Shown: in pieces, positions 57,901 through 64,000 of the stretch
Position numbering within the stretch: the first letter of the stretch is position 1
Layout of the letters: every line of letters begins with the position of its first letter
Assembly (NCBI GenBank): GCA_024195265.1
Contig: JAJLRJ010000001.1
Coordinates: 52,294,672-52,358,671 of the forward strand
Direction: 5' to 3'
DNA length: 64,000 bases
DNA from: Dendrophyllia cribrosa
Taxonomy: Eukaryota > Cnidaria > Anthozoa > Scleractinia > Dendrophylliidae
Position numbers and translations under genes: made by a program
The notes under the pieces: model-generated
The model's input: the letters and a program-made list of their open reading frames with translations, nothing else
What the model was told of the DNA's origin: nothing
The model's database searches: none

Positions 57901-60900
57901 GGATTATAAGCTGAGACCCCAAACATCTAACTAAAAAAATCAGCTTGATCATCACAAAAAAAAACCCAAAACATTTAGCTATAAGCGCGCAGCTGGCCCT
58001 AATTTTTTATTTTTGCAATTGAGATTTTCTCGATTTGAAGTATATAATTTATGTAAATGAAAACTATTGGCTATAAGATGAATCTCCTTCTCTGGTTCAA
58101 ATTTTACCTATTCTTGCACCTTGAATATGTGTAAAAATTGCTTGGCTTTTAGCTTATTTAAAAATGGTACATGATAATGATAATGTTGTCTCAAATAGTT
58201 ATAGAGGCTTAAGGTCAACTGGTTCAATACATGTATCTGAAATAAACGTTGTGGCTCTGAAAACCTACATTCATTGGGCACACAAATGTAAAAGTTGTGT
58301 TGCAACAATAAATAGAAGGTGTGCCTGGAAAACAGCCTTAAGTGACATCTGATAAACTGCTAGATTCTCATTCCAAATTGCCTTGTATTCCCTTGTGAAA
58401 CACAGGGAGAATTTGATGTTACATCAAAAGTCACTTAGGGCCTTATTCCGCGCACTCCTTCATTGTTTTTGTCCTTTGTTTTACCAGGTGGCAAAGAAAG
58501 TGAAACCGGCCACGTTGCCACCTGAGGGAAGTCCTGCTTCTTCAGCACCTAGCACTCCAAGAAAGTCAGCGATGTCTGAGCGTATTGCACAAGAAAAAGC
58601 AAGGCTCAAGAAACTTGAACATGAACTATCAGAAAAGCTGAAGTTATATGGAAGACAGCAAGAGGAAGGAATGAATCTTCCCTCAATGCCTTTGAGCAAA
58701 CAGTCACAAAACAAGGAACATGGCAGCAATGAAGGTGAGAGAATGGACAGAGAGAAAATCAGACCCTTACAGCGAAGTGAAGGTTCAGAAACACAAGAGC
58801 TTGATTCCAGAGGACAGCATGTTCAGTTGCCTGGAGGTCAGAATAATAAGGATTCATTAGCAAAAGACATTGGAAATCCAGTAGCCATGGAGATATCCAT
58901 TACTCCTGAGCAGCTGGAACGGATTAGGAAATTACAGGTGGGTGTCTTGGTGTAAGTAGAGTTGTGGTGGTACTTAGAATGAGTGTTTAATGTGCATTGT
59001 ATTTGAGATCAGATGATTAATGGCCTGAATGCTAGTCACTGTATAATTACTCTGTTTCCACTCATACATAATTATTCCATTATGGACTAACCCTAAGGAG
59101 TTTGACAAAGTTCACCTGAAAAAAAAAAGCAGAGTTCTGGCCCTCTAGTGCTTTGACTGTACATTCCGGCCCTAGTTACATCCAAAACTGCATAGAACGT
59201 AAGCTGGAAGAACTCAAAACGACGCCATTATTATAAACAAAACAGACTGGCCGTGAGAATATGCGACCGCAATACTCCTGACCCGCGCCAACTACCTGAA
59301 CGAACATAACGTTATTTAAGGCGGGCTTATCGATCGCGTTCGCCACTTGCGACAACATGGCTGAACAGCAAACAACTCAGTGGTTGAGCGCTGGTTTAAG
59401 CCATGTTTAAGGCCTGCTCGGCGATGGAAGGACATCATGAAGTCCGGAAATCCTTAAGTCTCTAGCACCTCTCAAAGAAACGAGTCGTGTTTCAAAAAAA
59501 GCGCCATTTAGCACTCGTGAAAAATGGACCTTGGTGGACAAGACGAGCCGGCGGGAAAGTCTGCAATCATTTCGGATCAGAAAAGGGGCAGCATTGTGAG
59601 TTGTGGCCCATTTGCCATCCCGTGCCGTGGTCGAAATGCCAGATATCCGAAGTGCTTCCAGCCTTATAATATTTTGCTATAATTTTTGGGGCGGGAACTC
59701 CATTTTGGATTTGCCATAGAATTTCCCGACATGCTTTGCGACAGTGGCAGAGAGGCCCGCTATGCGTGTTCGGGCACTTGAAATACAGCATTGGGCAGCT
59801 CGAAGTGAGTTCTTGCTGGCCGGCCGAAATTGGGAAAGGCAGGCAAAGGCTGTGAGCTGGCAGCGGAGAACTGGGAGCGCTTCCTAGGAGGTCCGCAAAG
59901 GAGATGGTGCGAAACTTAGCATGGCTGACCAGTATTAGCGATAAAATGGAGCGATTTTGAGGGAATGAACTTTGGTTCGGGATTGTTTTTTTTTCTTGAA
60001 CAGGATTTAGCATACAGGCTGAAACTTGGCCATCTGAAGTGAAAAATCAGCATAAAATTGAGAAATTTGGGTAAACTTAGGGATTCATTTTCTTGAGCGG
60101 AGACACGGAATTATCTTTTTTTGCATACGTTATTTCTCAAAAACGAAATTCTGAACAATGTTTTGCCATTAGTTTGTAGTTCAAATTCCAAAGAGGAGGC
60201 AAATCTAAGCGAGAATAATAAAAAAAGGCCTTACGTTCGACATGAGACGGTTATGCACCCAGCCCTTCAAATGTCTAACTCGATCAGTATTCATAACAGT
60301 AATCCCAAGCGGCATATAGTACACAAAGACAACACGCTGCAGTGCTTTTTTTAGTTTTATTGATGAAAGGAACAACTTGAGCTCGTTAAAGGCAGTGAAA
60401 CTAACAACATGCGTATTTTTTTTTCGAGTGAAACGAAAAACTTCAGCGGTTTAAAGGCTGTGAAACTAACAACTTGTGTTTTTTTCGAGTGAAACGAACA
60501 ACTTGAGTGATTTAAAGGCAGCAAAATGAACAACTTGCGTTTTTTTCGAGTGAAACGAACAACTTGAGTGGTTTAACGGCAGTGAAACTAACAACTTGCG
60601 TTTTTCTCGAGTGAAACAAAAAACTTGAGTGGTTTAAAAGGAGTGAAACGAACCAACAGTGCTTTACCACACTTGTCTAAACACAAGTCGGTGGCGAAGA
60701 AACGGCAATTTTTGAATAATTTCAGTATTTTGTCAGTCACGCGCTTTCAAATAAAAAGGCTGGATATTTTCAAAATTTGTTCCAGCAATTTATCTTAGAC
60801 CTCTCATCCGATGGACTTCAAACTTTGCCAATCTTATTTTCTAGACGAGAGCTAACATTCCACCAAAAATGAGGGTAATCGAAGGAACTCAATTTTTTCC

Positions 60901-63600
60901 ATACATTTCTTCTAAATTTTATAGGGAATGTATGGAAAAATGGAAAAAAAATGTTTCTCCGATTTTGCTGATTTTTAATGGACAGTTACCTCTTATCTGG
61001 AAAATAAGTCTGACAAAGTTTGAAGTCCATCGGATGAAGGGTCTCAGAGAAATTGCTGGAACAAATTTTGGAATGAAAATTTTCCAAAAACGCACTCAGG
61101 ACGTTATTGCAGGGAGCCCTTCAATTACATGCAGATACTGGGATATTGCAGTGGCAGATCTGGACTCCATTGTAAGGGAGTTGGGGGGGGGGAGTGAATA
61201 AGGGGGTGGGGAAGTGAAAATGTAGAGATTGAAAAAAATTGTAGGGGTGGGGGGGGGGGGGGGGGGAGGTGGGGAAGGGGGCTGGGACTCAAGTGCCCTC
61301 CCCAGGATACATGTGTGCCGCTGTATTCTTTTGCTGGGAAAATAGAAAAAAAATTCTTGGTAAGGCTGCAACTGATTGGCAGTCTTTCCAGAGTAGCAAT
61401 ACTCTTAGCTGCTTCATGATGCAGAATCTGGCTTAACCTCTAGCTCTGCTTGTGCAAAACTTTAGCTTACCAATGGTATCCCGTGTGGTTTCTCCTAGGC
61501 TGAAAAAGAGAAGAATGGCCCTCAGTTTTCAGAATTTAGTCTTGATGTCCCAGTAGCAGCTCACCAGCATTCTACACTGTGTGTTTGGTTACCATTTGGT
61601 GCTGATGTTACAAGCTTGATAACAGATGAAGACAATGGCAGCTTATGTAGGGAGGAACAAGGAGGCAACGAGTCATCTGTGACTGAAGTATGCACTAGAA
61701 AAGAAAATGATGATGTGAATTCCTGTCCACTAGAAAAGTATCAGAGCCAGTTGTTGCACTTCAAGTCTTACAGGTAAGCAAATGTCAATGACACAAAAGT
61801 GCTGAAAATCAGGGTGCATAAATATAGGTTGCACTATATTCTGCGGAATAAGTTCTTGTTTTACCTTGACAGTCGAAATCAAACCAAATTTCAATTGTTA
61901 CTGTTATTTACATGTATTTAGCATTTCATTTTGTTGTTTTGTAGATTGAGTCCCTATTTCAGGATTGAAGGAGGATTTTCTCTCACATCTCTTACCTTCT
62001 CAAACAACCTAAATCCTATGTGGCCGCTTTGCAGCTTTGATCTGCAAGGCAAATGTAATGACGAGGACTGTAAATTCCAGCACTTGATTCGCTGCCAATT
62101 GTCTCAAGAACAAATGCTTCAAGATCTAGCGGCTTACAATCCGAACTTTACTGCGGATGATAAAGGATTCAAAGAGCTTCAAGAGAATGTTGAATCTTTT
62201 ACAAAAGCTTTTGCAAAGCAGTATCATGACAAGATGTCTTGGGAGGAGCTTTGTATATTACTTGTAAACGATGTGCGGAAGAACAAAAAAAGGAGTGGAC
62301 CTTTTAGCATTTCCCCCCAACCTCGAAGTTGGAGGCTGAAGCTGGTGGATAAAAAACAAGAGGAATTCATGGACTCAGAGAGTGTTGTTGATTTAGGTCG
62401 GGGAATTGTTTTTGCTAGGAAAGACAAAATCCATGGTGCAGTTATGCAGACAAGAGAAACTGTAGGAAATAAAGCGAAGGCTGTTAGTGAGGAAAGGTAA
62501 GGCTTTGTTGTGATACTTGGGTGTTACATGTAACTACTAGCAATGATGATTACAGTGCGACGCACCTTACCATGAGCAAACAACAAACTTTTTTACAAGT
62601 TTCCATGATATTACCATTTTCATAAATGTGGATACGTGTGAAGCAATAAAGTGATTGAATGAAATCTTCATGTTTTGTAACTATTTTTACACTCCTGTGA
62701 TAAACACAAAATGTCAAGGATACATTCCATCATGCTTAACTTTCAAGAAGACATGCCCGTCAATCAAATACACGCTTTCTGATTGGGCAACTTGTAAAAT
62801 TGTTTGTTGGGTACTCATGGTAAGGCGTGTTGCACTGCAATTATTTCAAAGCTGACTGAATAGTTTTAACCAAAACAAGTGTGATCCTTTCTATAGATCC
62901 CCGCCCCGAACCTGCACCTTTCTCAACACAATCCTCAAGTCATGTACAAAGTAAATACGACTCCAATGCTTACTGTCTATGGATGGATCCTAAAGTACAT
63001 CTGCATGTACTCCCATTCTAGTGAAAGCTCCTAGGTTCAGGGCATAGCATGATAATGTTCATCATATCCATTCACATGATATGATGAACCTTACATGTAC
63101 ATCTTTCTCATCTGAGCTTAACATTTACCATCTTTATTTATCACCTCACATGATGCTTTTGACATTTCTGATCGTATCCTCACAGTACGTAGGATGCATG
63201 TCACCATGGGTCTCTTGTAGCTCAGTGGTTAGAGCATCTATATAACCAGTGAGCAGAACGTCATAGGTTCAATTCCTGTTGGCGACTCAGATTTTTTTCT
63301 TTGTCCCATGCATGTGACATGATGAACATTACATCTTTATCAGTTATGACATTGTCTGGTTAAATTTTTTTCAGTCAAGAAATACGCTACTTTGTTGAAG
63401 AATACAACAGCATTGAAACTCTTGAAGCTTCTCTGGACCACTCTCCTGGTGATGTGGCTTTGTGGATAAAGTTAGCGAGGTTACAACTTCATCAAAATCA
63501 TGATGATGTCAACACAGAGGATGAGGACATTTACAGGAACAATATCACTCAAGCTCTCAGCACTCTTTCCAGGGGATTAGAGGAGAATACTCAGTCAGAG
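39539..63600 (+). CDS. ZFC3H1: ZFC3H1, zinc finger C3H1 scaffold of the PAXT exosome connection, 3' truncated by window
   Basis: Sixteen exons join without a phase conflict to 4,773 nt, 1,591 codons; human ZFC3H1 has about 1,990 residues. In humans it binds the helicase MTR4 and the poly(A)-binding protein PABPN1 in the nucleus and directs polyadenylated transcripts to the exosome. Order of conserved parts: acidic ELEDGEIND repeat (8-26), RG-rich stretch, basic cluster near 425-437, proline run (600-607), LREQLLKSLA (690-699), FGGLEMMIKEARKSAE (796-811), a coiled coil (about 923-1040), SAMSERIAQEKARLKKLE, the C3H1 finger Cx7Cx4Cx3H at C1361, C1369, C1374 and H1378, and IETLEASLDHSPGDVALW leading into the helical repeats. 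An in-frame ATG at 39425 exists, but conservation begins at the ATG at 39539. The window ends before the C-terminal repeat exons. Introns carry many repeats, including a 3-kb TIR element. Confidence 0.95.
40286..40333 (+). repeat. (AAT)n microsatellite
   Basis: TAA triplets with two TGA interruptions, in ZFC3H1 intron 1. Confidence 0.9.
40800..41150 (+). mobile_element. Penelope-like retroelement fragment with GIY-YIG domain
   Basis: Reading frame at 40825 gives YRCCPAIYIGETGHTLRKRF then GEHLRSI and HFNSNGHS: the C-terminal GIY-YIG endonuclease of Penelope-like reverse transcriptases. Just after 41080 the frame shifts but the family ending FQLGT-QP continues. No RT domain: a 5'-truncated copy. 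Confidence 0.82.
41224..41258 (+). ncRNA. Hammerhead-ribozyme-like motif downstream of the Penelope-like fragment
   Basis: ACCA (41224-41227), CTGAAGA (41228-41234), a weak stem GGG/TCC, GAAAC (41247-41251), ATT (41252-41254) and TGGT (41255-41258). ACCA and TGGT pair perfectly as stem I around the core. Same strand as the GIY-YIG frame. As at 7.7 kb, one A separates the CUGANGA box from stem II. Confidence 0.45.
41767..41816 (+). repeat. (ATA)n microsatellite
   Basis: ATA triplets with one TTA interruption; adjacent to poly-T. Confidence 0.9.
41984..43058 (+). CDS. ZFC3H1: ZFC3H1 exon 2
   Basis: 1,075 nt after acceptor TTTACACAG, ending at GTATGT. Starts with proline/arginine-rich imperfect repeats of the type ERPRLP, includes YRILLQRHRLIQQQL (human: FEDLLLKYKQIQLEL) and a basic RRRRKRN cluster. 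Confidence 0.88.
43148..43432 (+). repeat. Three tandem copies of an about 100-bp unit
   Basis: Each copy runs TTTGCTT-GTCCAGAGGAGA, then CAACATTC, then CTCTTCCT-TAT, then ATAATACAGA. In ZFC3H1 intron 2. Confidence 0.85.
43455..43801. repeat. TTAA-ended MITE
   Basis: Ends TTAAAGGCCGGTTTACA and TGTAAACAGGCCTTAA. The inside repeats GCGATTT/AAATCGC in both orientations. No coding capacity. Confidence 0.75.
44332..44606 (+). CDS. ZFC3H1: ZFC3H1 exon 3
   Basis: 275 nt, highly charged: DKKRERRERLRQWQEKMSK and a lysine-rich run, ending DDYFEIPMEVESDST, comparable with the human segment before VAMDTDSE. Confidence 0.88.
45020..45145 (+). repeat. R1 family copy
   Basis: CTAACTTTTGAGTCTGTCAA, GTGACCATTCAAATGAAACC and GGGTACCATTTTTTTC; one unit, in ZFC3H1 intron 3. 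Confidence 0.7.
45715..45804 (+). CDS. ZFC3H1: ZFC3H1 exon 4
   Basis: 90 nt, acceptor TCCTGTTAG, donor GTATCA. Encodes EEPVEDFPPPPPPLP, the proline-rich block also present in human ZFC3H1. Confidence 0.85.
45998..46570 (+). repeat. R4 family copy with nested foldback MITE
   Basis: Ends GGGACAC and GTGTCCC suggest the true termini. It shares the R4 blocks with 22180-22610; the extra length is explained by the insertion at 46238-46432. Confidence 0.6.
46238..46432. repeat. Foldback MITE nested in R4
   Basis: Arms CAATAGACAAATTTGGCTAA and TTAGCCGAATTTGTCTATTG continue through TTGTTGTACCCAATTCAAAC, giving inverted arms over more than 60 bases each. Confidence 0.8.
47147..47187 (+). CDS. ZFC3H1: ZFC3H1 exon 5 (short)
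   Basis: 41 nt between TTGTCACAG and GTGAGT. Phase 1 in and 0 out exactly bridges exons 4 and 6 (ASMYMDQGQHVLM). Weaker than its neighbours because there is no conserved motif to confirm it. Confidence 0.65.
48453..48749. repeat. TTAA-ended MITE with GGAATCGGAAGC-rich arms
   Basis: Ends TTAAGGGCTGGTTCCCACTA and TAGTGGGAACCAAGCTTAA. The left half repeats GGAGTCGGA and GGAATCGGAAG, the right half the complements. Confidence 0.8.
48793..48868 (+). CDS. ZFC3H1: ZFC3H1 exon 6
   Basis: 76 nt after CTCCTTTCAG. Encodes SYPDWVLGSAPLISADHDHQ; phase 0 in, 1 out. Confidence 0.8.
49097..49206 (+). repeat. G-rich tract with quadruplex potential
   Basis: A run of 23 G residues (49099-49121) followed by several further runs of 4-11 G, on the transcribed-RNA strand of ZFC3H1 intron 6. 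Confidence 0.85.
49366..49532 (+). CDS. ZFC3H1: ZFC3H1 exon 7
   Basis: 167 nt. Acidic stretch then DDEVALREQLLKSLAVKRKA, matching human EEEMLLREELLKSLANKRA. Confidence 0.93.
49618..49705 (+). repeat. Degenerate (ATC)n microsatellite
   Basis: TCATCATCACCATCATCATC-type triplets with scattered changes. Confidence 0.85.
50064..50177 (+). CDS. ZFC3H1: ZFC3H1 exon 8
   Basis: 114 nt, phase 0-0, acceptor TTCTTTTAG, donor GTATAC. Low-complexity KEAKSSTKGSASASPRVQSP and glutamine/lysine-rich tail. Confidence 0.82.
50605..50665 (-). repeat. tRNA-SINE tail fragment
   Basis: AAACTTTATTTAAGTGTCAA and GACTAATTGGGGACAC match the tail end of the SINE at 38041-38307. Confidence 0.65.
50925..51005 (+). repeat. 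R1 family fragment
   Basis: CTAACTTTTAAGTTTGTGAA and TTACCATTCAGATAAAGGG; degraded. Confidence 0.45.
51079..51215. repeat. Palindromic MITE with TTGTGGTTCAA ends
   Basis: Ends GTTGTGGTTCAATTTTTATT and AAAAATTTGAACCACA; inner arms TTTGGTTTGAAAATTT and AAATTTTAAACCAAA. It abuts the left end of the 3-kb element. Single-arm relatives occur at 43089-43125 and 54481-54540. Confidence 0.65.
52200..52470 (-). repeat. Dispersed repeat family R2, copy 2
   Basis: Reverse-complement match to 12397-12655: GCTGACGTTATTGTTTACAT, TAGCATACGAATTTACGT and CAATTTTTAGCTCTTTGCAT. Confidence 0.6.
52490..53792 (+). pseudogene. Broken gene for a cysteine-rich, tesmin-CXC-like protein of a widespread invertebrate family
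   Basis: Coding blocks run in order along the plus strand: MLPYFAASGHNLYTKCGHLY (from about 52527), STDLVIEQVLMRSLKTTGGL, RLTWLLSMPACAEMNSDMQE, VHADPQLLFQRLVIA, LTSDAAKYHSFRVFLQIKQC, then a C-terminal cysteine cluster RCNCATDCATARCSCRKYGL and DCSPACGSCRGTACTN. Lesions: a one-base frame loss near 52672, a TGA at 53099-53101 where the frame otherwise continues, a frameshift with probable internal deletion near 53345-53370, and a TAG at 53564-53566. The N-terminus is missing, probably cut by the R2 repeat. I recall similar unnamed proteins in many invertebrate genomes, usually multicopy; their function is not known to me. The cysteine spacing resembles CXC DNA-binding domains. Position inside inverted termini suggests it is the element's own gene or its cargo. 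Confidence 0.75.
54481..54540 (+). repeat. Short palindrome-bearing repeat next to ZFC3H1 exon 9
   Basis: TTTGGTTTGAATTTTTCAAACCAG preceded by GTTGTGGTTCA; a one-arm relative of 51079-51215, ending about 45 bases before the exon 9 acceptor. The quoted palindrome is described by its two half-sites TTTGGTTTGAA and TTCAAACCAG. Confidence 0.55.
54586..54777 (+). CDS. ZFC3H1: ZFC3H1 exon 9
   Basis: 192 nt, phase 0-0. VVIKLGEDSDTEESDA, then GLFGGLEMMIKEARKSAE, one of the best conserved segments of the family. Confidence 0.94.
55174..55384 (+). CDS. ZFC3H1: ZFC3H1 exon 10
   Basis: 211 nt after ATTTTTCAG. Begins ASKVKLG and ends MPEEMKTEYRKLKEQLALRE, equal to human PEEKKIEYRLLKEEIANRE. Confidence 0.92.
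55999..56122 (+). CDS. ZFC3H1: ZFC3H1 exon 11
   Basis: 124 nt, acceptor CTTCTCTAG, donor GTAAGT. Encodes RHLRELHSYVTGCEENLSKH, the start of the coiled coil (human: AESKLKKHRILLMKDE). Confidence 0.88.
57009..57510 (+). CDS. ZFC3H1: ZFC3H1 exon 12
   Basis: 502 nt. A long heptad-rich coiled coil including KLQQQLEAAQKIARANRTLI and FEEELLRAKSILSAVKRKL. Confidence 0.94.
57608..57870 (+). mobile_element. tRNA-derived SINE, second family, nearly full-length
   Basis: Head GGAGGCGCAGTGGTCTAGTG (A box), body CCACCCAGGTGTAAAAATGG, GCGATGGACTAGCATCCCAT and AGTAGCAATATTCTTAG, 3' end GACTTTACCTTACC. The B box part of the head is shortened. It sits inside a repeat of TATAAGCTAACC units. Truncated relatives at 13768-13890 and 61383-61475. 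Confidence 0.8.
58488..58937 (+). CDS. ZFC3H1: ZFC3H1 exon 13
   Basis: 450 nt, phase 0-0. SAPSTPRKSAMSERIAQEKA then KLEHELSEKLKLYGRQQEE, parallel to human SSPRKHSAELIAMEKRRLQK. Confidence 0.94.
59110..60050. other. GC-richer block in ZFC3H1 intron 13, unrecognised
   Basis: Base composition rises sharply compared with the surrounding intron. It contains ATGGCTGAACAG in a good start context at 59357 but the frame closes after 17 codons, and a 148-codon minus-strand open frame (60013-59567) without a known domain. Probably an inserted element. Confidence 0.35.
60366..60655 (+). repeat. Tandem repeat, about 4.5 copies of a 63-bp unit
   Basis: Unit: GAACAACTTGAGTGGTTTAA, then GGCAGTGAAACTAACAACTT, then GCGTTTTTTTCGAGTGAAAC. 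Copies differ by a few substitutions and T-run length. Confidence 0.85.
60765..61088. repeat. Inverted repeat (foldback), arms about 95 bp
   Basis: Left arm AAAATTTGTTCCAGCAATTT and CATCCGATGGACTTCAAACT; right arm carries AGTTTGAAGTCCATCGGATG and AAATTGCTGGAACAAATTTT. Loop about 130 bp with its own GGGAATGTATGG / CCATACATTTC palindrome. Confidence 0.8.
61176..61280 (+). repeat. G-rich tract
   Basis: Several long G runs, the longest about 18 G at 61249-61266, on the RNA strand of ZFC3H1 intron 13. Confidence 0.85.
61383..61475 (+). repeat. SINE fragment (second family)
   Basis: AGAGTAGCAATACTCTTAGC through a TTTAGCTTACC end; matches the 3' third of 57608-57870. Confidence 0.65.
61499..61773 (+). 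CDS. ZFC3H1: ZFC3H1 exon 14
   Basis: 275 nt after TTTCTCCTAG. Ends YQSQLLHFKSYR, matching human YHSPLLVFKSYR just before the zinc finger. Confidence 0.93.
61945..62496 (+). CDS. ZFC3H1: ZFC3H1 exon 15 (zinc finger)
   Basis: 552 nt. Holds the C3H1 finger CSFDLQGKCNDEDCKFQH and the following conserved helix segment DKMSWEELCILLVNDVRKNK. Confidence 0.96.
62497..63204. other. ZFC3H1 intron 15, mostly without recognised feature
   Basis: AT-rich; contains two copies of ATGATGAAC-TTACAT (near 63080 and 63330) flanking the SINE head. Confidence 0.5.
63205..63295 (+). mobile_element. tRNA-like SINE head
   Basis: GGGTCTCTTGTAGCTCAGTG (A box TAGCTCAGTGG) and B box AGGTTCAATTCC, followed by GGCGACTCAGATTTTTTTC. 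The anticodon arm does not pair well, so a functional tRNA is unlikely. Confidence 0.6.
63375..63600 (+). CDS. ZFC3H1: ZFC3H1 exon 16
   Basis: 226 nt after TTTTTTTCAG to GTACTG. EIRYFVEEYNSIETLEASLD and DVALWIKLARLQL, the first helical (TPR/HAT-like) repeats. The next exon is outside the window. Confidence 0.93.
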
Positions 63601-64000
63601 GTACTGTATAATAATTAATTATAGAAAATCATTATTAGTCACCCTGCGCACAAACATCTCCCATTTCCTTCATTTTGGAAAGGGGATGCCTGTGCAGCAT
63701 AGTAATTTTAGTGCTAACAAAAGTACTGTACAGTCATCTGGGCCGAATCTGGGACAAGTAGATTTATGTGTCTGGTAAGTAGCTTTCTTTGCTCACTTGC
63801 CCAATGGGCAAGGATACAGGCAAGCCATCCATGAACTAAGTAACCATTTTTACTTGCTAGTTATTACATGTAGTTGTTGTGTTTGGAAAACAATTTTGTT
63901 AAAACATTTTGCAAATAAAGTGGTATGCAAATATTTTGTAACTGTGGTCATGTTAACACACCCATTTGCCAATAATATACATGCTCTTTTTTGTTAATCA
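63601..64000. other. Start of ZFC3H1 intron 16
   Basis: No feature recognised; next exon lies beyond the window. Confidence 0.6.

Noticed and set aside
59567..60013. 148-codon minus-strand open frame in intron 13
   Set aside because: No recognised domain or splice context, and it lies in a probable inserted element.
60366..60655. Possible CRISPR-like array
   Set aside because: Units are contiguous tandem repeats without unique spacers, and the sequence is animal nuclear DNA.
63205..63295. Functional tRNA gene
   Set aside because: A and B boxes are present but the anticodon arm does not fold, and the T-rich continuation is SINE-like.

Overview
The window is animal nuclear DNA: AT-rich, intron-containing genes with GT-AG splice sites, intron-bearing tRNA, SINEs, Penelope-like retroelement pieces and very many small terminal-inverted-repeat (TIR) elements. 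The repeat families, together with a spondin-like gene and a one-copy-style myosin phosphatase subunit, look like an anthozoan cnidarian, most likely a stony coral; that is inference from family appearance, not a database match.

Three protein genes can be built exon by exon. (1) Minus strand, 3.0-4.0 kb: the first two coding exons of a MYPT/PPP1R12 myosin phosphatase targeting subunit (PP1-docking KIQF motif plus ankyrin repeats); the rest runs off the left edge or lies in the undeciphered first 3 kb. (2) Minus strand, 12.7-27.0 kb: a secreted spondin-2/mindin-like matrix protein with signal peptide, Spondin_N domain and at least two thrombospondin type 1 repeats, in seven phase-compatible exons; its last exon was not found. 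(3) Plus strand, 39.5-63.6 kb: ZFC3H1, the large scaffold of the nuclear poly(A)-tail exosome targeting connection. Sixteen exons join in perfect phase to 1,591 codons, ending in the part that precedes the C-terminal helical repeats, which lie beyond the right edge.

RNA genes are one intron-containing tRNA-Ile(UAU) at 36.5 kb and three tRNA-His(GUG) sequences at 9.9-11.4 kb, two of them in opposite arms of a large palindrome.

Most of the remaining sequence is repeats: MITEs (several with TTAA ends, one with a 9-bp target duplication), foldback elements with nested insertions, tRNA-derived SINEs, a LINE 3' end, two Penelope-like GIY-YIG fragments each next to a hammerhead-ribozyme-like motif, simple repeats and long G runs. 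The most intriguing accessory object is a 3.07-kb element (51.2-54.3 kb) inside a ZFC3H1 intron: about 200-bp inverted termini enclosing a decayed gene for a cysteine-rich protein. A second pattern is that four of seven spondin donor sites have a repeat element starting within about 10-40 bases downstream.
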